Of a DNA stretch of 5,626 nt, positions 1 through 5,301 are shown piece after piece; the first letter of the stretch is position 1, and every line of letters starts with the position of its first letter. The position numbers and the translations under genes were made by a program. Location of the stretch: the NCBI GenBank assembly GCA_009702405.1, contig WLIC01000048.1, forward strand, positions 1 through 5,626. The letters run 5' to 3'. The notes beneath the pieces were generated by a model, which saw only the letters and a program-made list of their open reading frames with translations, had not been told where the DNA came from and did no database searches. This stretch comes from Actinomycetota bacterium. GTDB lineage: Bacteria; Actinomycetota; Actinomycetes; Actinomycetales; Microbacteriaceae.

Positions 1-1361
1 AGTGGTTTGCCAGCGAGAGCTAAATGAGCTTCGCCTAATGCTTCGTTTTGGGTTGGGTGAGCGTGAACTAGTGAAGCTACCTCTTCAGGGAATGCTTCCC
101 AGTTGACGATTAGCTGAGCTTCACCAATCTGTTCTCCAACTCTTGAACCAATCATGTGAATACCAATAATTGGGCCATTGTTACGTCTGATCAACTTGAC
201 GAAACCAGCGGTGCCAAGGATCTGGCTCTTACCGTTTCCACCAAGGTTGTATTCATAAACAGAGATATTGTCCTGACCGTAGGTCTCAGCAGCTTTCGCT
301 TCTGTGAGACCGACTGATGCAATCTCAGGCTCAGAGTAAGTCACCTTTGGAATACCCAGTTCATCAATCGGAGCAGGTCTTAGTCCTGCAATGTCTTCGG
401 CAATGAATATGCCTTGCTGGAATCCTCGGTGCGCTAACTGCAAGCCAGGCACGATGTCACCGGCTGCATAGACACCAGGCACAGAAGTCTGCAATCTTTC
501 GTTGGTTAGTACGTAACCGCGATCCATCTTGACGCCGTTTTCTTCGTAACCGAATCCTGCAGTGTTAGGTCCACGACCAACTGCTACGAGCATCAATTCG
601 CCATCGAACTGTTCACCATTTTCTAGAGTTGCAACAACACCTGTTGCGCTCTGTTGCACTCCTTGGAAGCGAACGCCAGTTTTGAAGTTGATGCCGCGCT
701 TACGGAAAGCACGTTCCATTGCTTTGCTTACAGAAGCATCTTCGTTAGGAACAAGAGTTGGGAGACCTTCGATGATTGTCACATCGGTTCCGAATGACTT
801 CCAGATTGAAGCAAATTCAACACCGATAACTCCACCACCGAGAACGATGACCTTGTTTGGTACGAAGTCCAATTGCAGAGCATGTTCAGAAGTTATTACT
901 CGACCACCGATCTCAAGTCCAGGCAGGGTTTTGCTGAATGAACCGGTTGCTAGAACCAAATTCTTACCGGTGTAAACATCCCCGTTAACAGTGATTGATT
1001 TAGGGCCGGTCATGCGACCTTCGCCTGCAACAACTGTGATTGCCTTTGAAGAAACTAAACCGGTTAGACCTTTGAAAAGTTTGTCAACGATGCCATCGCG
1101 ATACTTATTAACCGCTGGCATATCAACACCCTGAAGTGTTGCTTGAATTCCGTAAGCAGCTGCGTCGCGTGTCACGTCAGCTACTTCAGCTGAGTGCAAG
1201 AGTGCTTTAGTTGGAATACATCCTCTGTGTAAACAAGTGCCGCCTAGCTTGTCTCTTTCGATAAGCGCTACTGAAAGACCTAGTTGTGCGCTACGAAGAG
1301 CTGCGGCATAGCCACCGCTTCCGCCACCAAGAATTACGACGTCAAAATTGTGCTCGGCCAA
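1..1361 (-). CDS. lpdA: Dihydrolipoyl dehydrogenase (E3), C-terminus cut by window edge
   Basis: FAD-dependent disulfide oxidoreductase that reoxidises the dihydrolipoyl groups of pyruvate, 2-oxoglutarate or branched-chain 2-oxoacid dehydrogenase complexes, passing electrons to NAD+; cytoplasmic. The whole visible frame (453 codons) is unbroken. Domains in order: FAD-binding GGGSGG (residues 12-17); redox disulfide Cys43/Cys48 in GGTCLHRGCIPTKAL; NAD-binding GGGVIG (175-180) with acidic Glu198 closing the second strand; second FAD motif AAGD (Asp302); C-terminal dimerisation domain with the catalytic His435-Glu440 pair in HPTQNE. The visible end, LALAGKPL, is where actinobacterial E3 proteins nearly finish, so probably under ten residues are missing. 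The start is TTG at 1361: AGGAG lies 5 nt upstream, and no ATG/GTG/TTG occurs in frame between it and an upstream stop. It follows pepA by 45 nt on the same strand, so cotranscription is likely. Which dehydrogenase complex it serves cannot be told; E2 genes may lie beyond the left edge. Family assignment is very secure. Confidence 0.97.
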   Translation of the reverse strand, partial: MAEHNFDVVILGGGSGGYAAALRSAQLGLSVALIERDKLGGTCLHRGCIPTKALLHSAEVADVTRDAAAYGIQATLQGVDMPAVNKYRDGIVDKLFKGLTGLVSSKAITVVAGEGRMTGPKSITVNGDVYTGKNLVLATGSFSKTLPGLEIGGRVITSEHALQLDFVPNKVIVLGGGVIGVEFASIWKSFGTDVTIIEGLPTLVPNEDASVSKAMERAFRKRGINFKTGVRFQGVQQSATGVVATLENGEQFDGELMLVAVGRGPNTAGFGYEENGVKMDRGYVLTNERLQTSVPGVYAAGDIVPGLQLAHRGFQQGIFIAEDIAGLRPAPIDELGIPKVTYSEPEIASVGLTEAKAAETYGQDNISVYEYNLGGNGKSQILGTAGFVKLIRRNNGPIIGIHMIGSRVGEQIGEAQLIVNWEAFPEEVASLVHAHPTQNEALGEAHLALAGKP

Positions 1362-1366
1362 TTGGG

Positions 1367-1371
1367 CTCCT
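1367..1371 (-). promoter_or_regulatory. Shine-Dalgarno AGGAG that fixes the TTG start of lpdA
   Basis: On the minus strand AGGAG is followed by CCCAA and then TTG at 1361-1359, an ideal 5-nt spacing. This is the only strong ribosome-binding site near the lpdA 5' end, and TTG is the only usable start codon in that frame before the stop at 1388-1386. It supports a TTG-initiated protein beginning MAEHNFDVV. Confidence 0.8.
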
Positions 1372-1406
1372 AAATAGGGGGATAACTAATACAGATTACT
1401 AGATGG

Positions 1407-2894
1407 TTATTTCTTATTCTTAGTTGCTAACTGTTCTGCAACTGAAATAAGGGTTCTAACCATGGATCCAGTAGCGCCTTTGACTGTGTAGCCATAAGGG
1501 GCTAGCTCGTTATTCGCAGCTGTTGCGAAGTCTAGGTGGGCCCAGTTCAGGCGCTCTTTAGCCTTTGGCAATGTGCCAATGAACTCCTGTAGGAATAGTC
1601 CACCTACCAGCATTCCTCCTGAAGGGTTACCCACTCTAGAGTTCATCAAATCTGCTATATCCGACTTGATTAGTTCAAGTAGCTCTTCAGGAAGTGGCAT
1701 GTGCCAGACCAGTTCGCCCGAAGCTTTAGCAGCATCTTGGACTAGCGCAACAGAGTTGTCATCACCCATGAGACCTGTGTATCTATTGCCCAGTGCTACT
1801 CGTGCCGCACCAGTTAGTGTTGCAACATCGACAATCAGATCTGGCTTCGACTCTGAAGCAAGGATGAGTCCATCTGCTAAGACAAGTCTTCCTTCAGCGT
1901 CAGTGTTTGTTACTTCCACAGTTTTACCGTTGCGGAAAGTGATTACGTCATTAGGGCGTGTGGCTGAACCAGATGGCATATTTTCGGCAATACACATGTA
2001 TGCGGTCACCGCAATAGGAAGTTTCAGTCTTGCGATAGCAAATGCTGCCTGTGCAACTGTTGCAGCGCCTGCCATGTCATATTTCATCCCAAGAATTCCA
2101 GTAGCAGGCTTGAGAGAAATACCTCCAGTATCGAAAGTTATTCCTTTGCCGACAAGAGCGAGGTGAGCTTTTGACCGAGCAGGCTTGTATGAGATCTTTA
2201 CTAGACGCGGTGGTCTAACCGAACCCTGACCAACTGCAAGAATTCCGTGACATTTCTCCTTGGCCAATTTCTTTTCATCCCAGATCTCAAGAGTGACGCC
2301 AGGGATCTTTGATTGACCCTTGACAATTTCAGCCATCTTGCTTGGATACAAATCGTTAGCTGGAGCATTTACAAGGTCTCTAGTTGCGTTCAGAATCTCA
2401 GAAACGATTTTGATTCTGTCTAGCTCAGCTTTGGTTATCTTTAGTTTGCTAATCAATTGAACTTGCTTCAATGCAGCAGGCTTCTTTTCACCTGACTTAT
2501 AGGTGTTGTATTCGTACTGCACTATTGCAATACCTTCGAGTAGAGCGAGTGCGATCTCCTTGGTTGCAAGTGGAATATCTACGATGAGGTTTTTGTGATC
2601 GTTGAAAGCTCTACCGATTGCTCCGCCAAGTTCGCGAGCTTTGGAGTGACTTGAAATACTCTCACCAACACCAACAAGACCGATAACACCAGCTCCTGCT
2701 GCTACTCGAACGCAGCTTTCAGCAGAACCTGTTACTTGAAGCGACTTGAGATTCAGTGATTTGGTCAGAGAATCCTTGGCAGCGTTGCCTAGGAGAATTG
2801 GTCCCTTGTCTTGTTTTGAAACACCATAAACGAGAACGGTATCTGCGGTTGGTTTGGTTGAAGGGCCCTGAATTTTGAATGTTATAGAAGTCAT
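1407..2894 (-). CDS. pepA: Leucyl aminopeptidase, M17 family (PepA-type)
   Basis: Two-metal cytosolic aminopeptidase that removes N-terminal residues from peptides, normally as a hexamer. From ATG 2894 it is 495 residues, normal for the family. The variable N-terminal macro-like domain covers about 1-165; the catalytic M17 domain follows, with signature NTDAEGRL at 330-337. Every metal and catalytic residue known from E. coli PepA is present at identical spacing: Lys250, Asp255, Lys262, Asp273, Asp332, Glu334 and Arg336. Start choice: the frame also allows GTG 2912 and ATG 2903, which add nine or three codons. None of the three has a Shine-Dalgarno. I prefer ATG 2894 because a -10-like TAGCAT ends 7 nt upstream, giving a leaderless mRNA, and MTSITF is a typical family N-terminus. 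It heads a likely operon with lpdA (45-nt gap) and diverges from the PAC2 gene. Some PepA proteins also bind DNA; nothing here shows that for this one. Confidence 0.96.
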   Translation of the reverse strand: MTSITFKIQGPSTKPTADTVLVYGVSKQDKGPILLGNAAKDSLTKSLNLKSLQVTGSAESCVRVAAGAGVIGLVGVGESISSHSKARELGGAIGRAFNDHKNLIVDIPLATKEIALALLEGIAIVQYEYNTYKSGEKKPAALKQVQLISKLKITKAELDRIKIVSEILNATRDLVNAPANDLYPSKMAEIVKGQSKIPGVTLEIWDEKKLAKEKCHGILAVGQGSVRPPRLVKISYKPARSKAHLALVGKGITFDTGGISLKPATGILGMKYDMAGAATVAQAAFAIARLKLPIAVTAYMCIAENMPSGSATRPNDVITFRNGKTVEVTNTDAEGRLVLADGLILASESKPDLIVDVATLTGAARVALGNRYTGLMGDDNSVALVQDAAKASGELVWHMPLPEELLELIKSDIADLMNSRVGNPSGGMLVGGLFLQEFIGTLPKAKERLNWAHLDFATAANNELAPYGYTVKGATGSMVRTLISVAEQLATKNKK

Positions 2895-2901
2895 AAATAC
2901 C

Positions 2902-2930
2902 ATGCTAGCCACGTGAAGTTAGAATGTTCA
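2902..2930 (-). promoter_or_regulatory. Candidate promoter for pepA-lpdA, leaderless
   Basis: Minus-strand -10-like TAGCAT occupies 2907-2902 (4 of 6 matches to TATAAT). It lies 17 nt downstream of -35-like TGAACA at 2930-2925 (4 of 6 matches to TTGACA). Transcription would begin about 7 nt past the -10, at or beside ATG 2894. The matches are modest. The main support is the lack of any Shine-Dalgarno before all three possible pepA starts, as expected for a leaderless transcript. The -35 falls inside the promoter region of the opposing gene. Confidence 0.35.
2920..2925 (+). promoter_or_regulatory. -10 element TAGAAT for the PAC2-MFS operon, leaderless
   Basis: TAGAAT matches the TATAAT consensus at 5 of 6 positions and ends 6 nt before ATG 2932, so the predicted transcription start is the A of the ATG. 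No Shine-Dalgarno precedes that ATG, which agrees with leaderless translation, a common mode in actinobacteria. The -35 position at 17-nt spacing (2897-2902, ATACCA) is poor and overlaps the opposing pepA -10. Confidence 0.45.
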
Positions 2931-2931
2931 C

Positions 2932-3861
2932 ATGGCACAGCAAAATAACCTTTTCACTTTGGTAAACACGGATGTTGAAGTTCCTGAAGGTCTTCACTTG
3001 CTAGCTGCCATCTCGGGTTTCACAGACGCTGGTTCAGCCATGCAGCAGGTATCTCAGCAAATTCTTAGCAATCTTGATTACGAGACCATAGCTGTTTTCG
3101 ACAACGATGAACTACTGGATTACCGATCCAGAAGACCTGTGATGTTCTTCGAGCAAGACCATATAGAGGATTACCAACCTGCATCGTTGTCTTTGCATTT
3201 AGTCAGAGATGAAGTTGGTGCACAGTTCCTGTTCCTCAATGGCTATGAACCTGATTTCAAGTGGGAAGCATTCGCCTCATCTGTTGAGGTGCTCTTCTCT
3301 TATTTCGGCATCAGAGACATGACTTGGCTCCATGCCATACCTTTTCCTATCCCACACACCAGACCGGTTGGGGTAACAGTCTCGGGTAATCAAAAGAATG
3401 TCATAGCTAAATACTCTGAGTGGAAACCTAGAACACAGGTGCCTGGCAACATCATGCACTTACTTGAATTCAGGCTTACTCAGGCTGACATTCCTAGCAC
3501 TGGTTTTGTGCTTCTTGTTCCGCACTACCTCTCAGATTCTGAATATCCGCAAGCGGCTGTTTCTGGCTTAGAGCTAATTTCTAGTCACCTAGGTTTAGTT
3601 TTTCCAACAGATGAACTTCGCGATGAAGGAGTTGCCTTCACTCGCAGAATCACTCAACAGATGTCTGAGAATCAAGAGCTTTCAAGAATGGTAGAAAGCT
3701 TGGAATCAAGTTTCCAAAGTGAGAAAGCTGCGAATGGTATGGGTGCAGTTAAGCCTCGGGAAAGAGAGATTCCTGATGCTGACGAGATTGCTGCAGAACT
3801 TGAAGGCTATTTAGCGTCGCATCAGAAAAATAAATTAGAGAACGACGAGGATCAAGACTGA
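2932..3861 (+). CDS. PAC2-family protein (proteasome assembly chaperone 2-like)
   Basis: A 309-residue soluble protein of the PAC2 family, widespread in actinobacteria and represented in Mycobacterium tuberculosis by Rv2125- and Rv2714-type proteins. The family is named after eukaryotic and archaeal 20S proteasome assembly chaperones; its bacterial function is not established. Features used for recognition: GFTDAGSAMQQV (29-40) after the first strand; FDNDELLDYRSRRP (56-69); FLNGYEPDFKW (101-111); HAIPFPIPHTRP (134-145); VPHYLSDSEYPQAA (196-209). The C-terminal segment from about 265 is charged and probably a helical or disordered tail ending in acidic residues. No signal peptide or membrane segment is visible. 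The start is ATG 2932, probably at the mRNA 5' end. Its stop TGA overlaps the CTG proposed as the start of the MFS gene, so the two are almost certainly cotranscribed and translationally coupled. A role in proteasome assembly here is only suggested by homology; no proteasome gene lies in the window. Confidence 0.88.
   Translation: MAQQNNLFTLVNTDVEVPEGLHLLAAISGFTDAGSAMQQVSQQILSNLDYETIAVFDNDELLDYRSRRPVMFFEQDHIEDYQPASLSLHLVRDEVGAQFLFLNGYEPDFKWEAFASSVEVLFSYFGIRDMTWLHAIPFPIPHTRPVGVTVSGNQKNVIAKYSEWKPRTQVPGNIMHLLEFRLTQADIPSTGFVLLVPHYLSDSEYPQAAVSGLELISSHLGLVFPTDELRDEGVAFTRRITQQMSENQELSRMVESLESSFQSEKAANGMGAVKPREREIPDADEIAAELEGYLASHQKNKLENDEDQD
3847..3851 (+). promoter_or_regulatory. Shine-Dalgarno GAGGA preceding the CTG start of the MFS gene
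   Basis: GAGGA lies inside the last codons of the PAC2 gene, 6 nt before CTG 3858. The CTG overlaps the PAC2 stop as CTGA, the same geometry as a classical ATGA coupled start. Together these point to CTG 3858 as the initiation site. Confidence 0.65.
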
Positions 3862-5108
3862 GGCGTTCACCAACGCTTGTTCTCACAGTTGCGGGGCTAG
3901 CGTACTTTCTTGCCGTCACGCAGAGATCTAGCCTCGGCGTAGCAACGCTTATCGCAAGCGAAAGATTTCACACTAACGCTCAGCAACTCGCAACTCTAGC
4001 TGTGTTTCAACTCGTCGTCTATGCGGCGATGCAAATTCCTGTTGGAATTCTTTTAGACAGGTTCGGTGCTAGAGCATTGCTTGCAGTTGGCGCTTTCATC
4101 ATGGCTGCTGGGCAACTAACGGTTGCACTAGCGCCTAATCTTTCAACTGCGGTGGTTGGTCGAATGCTTGTTGGCATGGGGGATAGCTTCACTTTCATTT
4201 CCATGATCCGTTTGATAAACGGTTGGTACCAAGGAGCTAAGGCTTCCAAAGTGCAACAGTATGTTGCAACTGTCGGACAACTTGGACAATTCTTCTCAGC
4301 AGTTCCATTTTGGTACATGCTTGAAACTCTAGGTTGGACTGCTGGTTTCTCAATCATGTCTGCGGCCTCTCTGTTCATTTCAATCATGGTGATTGTTTTC
4401 ACTGCCAATGAAGCTCAGAGCCATGAACCTAACAAGCACAACGCTCCGTCTTTGAAACTTGCAACACAACAGCTCGTTGAAAACATTAGGAACCCAGGGA
4501 TCAGAATGTCTTTCTGGACTCACTATGTGACGCAACCAACGACAACTTCGGTTGCTCTTTTATGGGCAGTTCCTTTTCTTGTCACAGCTCAGGGTCAGTC
4601 ACATGACTTTGCAGCGGCGACACTGACAGCCATGGTGTTATTTGGTTTTGTGACCGGACCTGTGATCGGCACTATCTGTGCTCGTGCGCCTCATCTGCGT
4701 GCAACTCTGGTTTATTCAGTTGTTTCTCTAACTACGACAGCTTGGATTGTCATTTTGGCGATGCCAAGTCGCTCGCCTTCTTGGCTACTCTTTATCTGCT
4801 TCTTAGCTATTTCAGTTGGCGGCCCAGCTTCAATGATTGCTTTTGATTTCTCAAAGGACATAGTTCCCAAGGCCAGACTCGGCACAGCTAACGGCTTTGC
4901 AAACGTTGGAGGATTCCTAGCTACTTTCATAATGATGTATTTGACAGGTCTAGTGATTGACCTAATCCATGGATCGTCGGGGACACTAGATCGGTACACA
5001 GTCGAGGCCTTTAGATGGGGTTTTGCAGCACAATTGCTGGTTGTGGCTATTGGTGTTGTCTTTTTCACCATTGAGCGGCGTAAATTCGAGGCTTTGGTAG
5101 CTAAATAG
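3858..5108 (+). CDS. Major facilitator superfamily transporter, CTG start
   Basis: A 416-residue integral membrane transporter of the MFS_1 type; the substrate cannot be told. About twelve hydrophobic helices are visible, approximately at 5-22, 42-62, 73-92, 95-118, 133-153, 160-182, 219-244, 251-273, 280-301, 308-330, 342-372 and 384-405, with a hydrophilic central loop (about 183-215). MFS motif A is present after helix 2 as GILLDRFGARA (63-73, with Asp67 and Arg68). Start choice: the first conventional start in frame is GTG 4002, residue 49 of the full protein. Starting there would delete helix 1, and no Shine-Dalgarno precedes it. The frame is open back to a stop at 3831-3833 without any ATG, GTG or TTG, but CTG 3858 overlaps the PAC2 stop and has GAGGA 6 nt upstream. 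The 48 extra residues contain a typical first MFS helix (SPTLVLTVAGLAYFLAV). A start at ATT 3834 is formally possible but lacks a binding site. The gene appears to depend on PAC2 transcription and coupling. Confidence 0.9.
   Translation: MRRSPTLVLTVAGLAYFLAVTQRSSLGVATLIASERFHTNAQQLATLAVFQLVVYAAMQIPVGILLDRFGARALLAVGAFIMAAGQLTVALAPNLSTAVVGRMLVGMGDSFTFISMIRLINGWYQGAKASKVQQYVATVGQLGQFFSAVPFWYMLETLGWTAGFSIMSAASLFISIMVIVFTANEAQSHEPNKHNAPSLKLATQQLVENIRNPGIRMSFWTHYVTQPTTTSVALLWAVPFLVTAQGQSHDFAAATLTAMVLFGFVTGPVIGTICARAPHLRATLVYSVVSLTTTAWIVILAMPSRSPSWLLFICFLAISVGGPASMIAFDFSKDIVPKARLGTANGFANVGGFLATFIMMYLTGLVIDLIHGSSGTLDRYTVEAFRWGFAAQLLVVAIGVVFFTIERRKFEALVAK
3861..3878 (+). repeat. Small inverted repeat just after the CTG start
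   Basis: AGGCGTT (3861-3867) and AACGCTT (3872-3878) can pair as a 7-bp stem, including one G-U pair, closed by the tetraloop CACC. In the mRNA this hairpin begins immediately after the CTG codon and spans the PAC2 stop, so it would be melted by ribosomes finishing the PAC2 frame. It may be chance, but its position would tie MFS initiation to upstream translation. Confidence 0.35.
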
Positions 5109-5136
5109 CGGGAATAAACCCAACATAAACAGGTAA

Positions 5137-5184
5137 GAACCCTTGGGTATCTCACATCTGGCTCTGTTAGACCGTAAAGGGTTC
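5137..5184 (+). repeat. Inverted repeat GAACCCTT / AAGGGTTC after the MFS gene
   Basis: GAACCCTT (5137-5144) and its exact reverse complement AAGGGTTC (5177-5184) are separated by 32 nt. It could fold as a long-loop hairpin or serve as an operator. No run of T follows, so it is not a convincing intrinsic terminator. No better terminator is visible between the MFS gene and the next gene. Confidence 0.3.
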
Positions 5185-5190
5185 CAGAAG

Positions 5191-5199
5191 TGGCATAAT
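5191..5199 (+). promoter_or_regulatory. Candidate extended -10 promoter for the Lys/Ala-rich gene
   Basis: TGGCATAAT fits the extended -10 pattern TGn-TATAAT with a single mismatch in the hexamer. No recognisable -35 lies at 16-18 nt, which is tolerated by extended -10 promoters. Transcription would start near 5206, one base from the hairpin at 5207-5241, giving a leader of about 96 nt before ATG 5302. An alternative promoter, TTGACA at 5229-5234 with weak AAAAAT at 5253-5258, would give a leader of only about 35 nt. Confidence 0.35.
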
Positions 5200-5206
5200 T
5201 ACAAGC

Positions 5207-5241
5207 AGACCCAGTCATTTCCACCGATTTGACATGGGTCT
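5207..5241 (+). repeat. Leader hairpin, 11-bp stem with one bulge
   Basis: AGACCCAGTCA (5207-5217) pairs with TGAC-A-TGGGTCT (5230-5241), leaving A5234 bulged and a 12-nt loop. If transcription starts near 5206, this stem forms the extreme 5' end of the mRNA, where it could protect it from decay. The three T bases that end the region (TCTTT, 5239-5243) are too few for a good terminator. The perfect -35 hexamer TTGACA at 5229-5234 lies within its 3' arm. Confidence 0.4.
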
Positions 5242-5271
5242 TTGTAATGCCCAAAAATTCGTAAACGGTCA

Positions 5272-5288
5272 ACCTCCTAAACAGAGGT
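5272..5288 (+). repeat. Short hairpin ACCTC / GAGGT near the ribosome-binding site
   Basis: ACCTC (5272-5276) and GAGGT (5284-5288) are exact reverse complements with a 7-nt loop. The GAGG in the 3' arm resembles a Shine-Dalgarno but is 14 nt from ATG 5302, too distant to be the main one. If it acts as a standby ribosome site, the hairpin would mask it. Confidence 0.3.
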
Positions 5289-5291
5289 ACT

Positions 5292-5297
5292 GAAGGG
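5292..5297 (+). promoter_or_regulatory. Shine-Dalgarno GAAGGG for the Lys/Ala-rich gene
   Basis: GAAGGG ends 4 nt before ATG 5302, a short but workable spacing. It supports that ATG as the start; the in-frame CTG at 5290 has no suitable binding site. Confidence 0.5.
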
Positions 5298-5301
5298 TCC
5301 A

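Noticed and set aside
562..975. Plus-strand reading frame of 137 codons
   Set aside because: Lies wholly antisense to lpdA, whose unbroken frame carries every expected E3 motif; its own translation has no recognisable domain.
1573..2166. Plus-strand reading frame of 197 codons
   Set aside because: Antisense to the catalytic domain of pepA; Ser/Pro-rich translation is a by-product of the complementary strand.
5111..5140. SigR-type stress promoter (GGAAT at 5111-5115) upstream of the putative sigma gene
   Set aside because: No GTT is found at the required 18-19 nt spacing downstream.
5137..5243. Rho-independent terminator for the PAC2-MFS operon
   Set aside because: Neither inverted repeat is followed by a real T run; one has a 32-nt loop and the other ends in only TCTTT before GTAATG.
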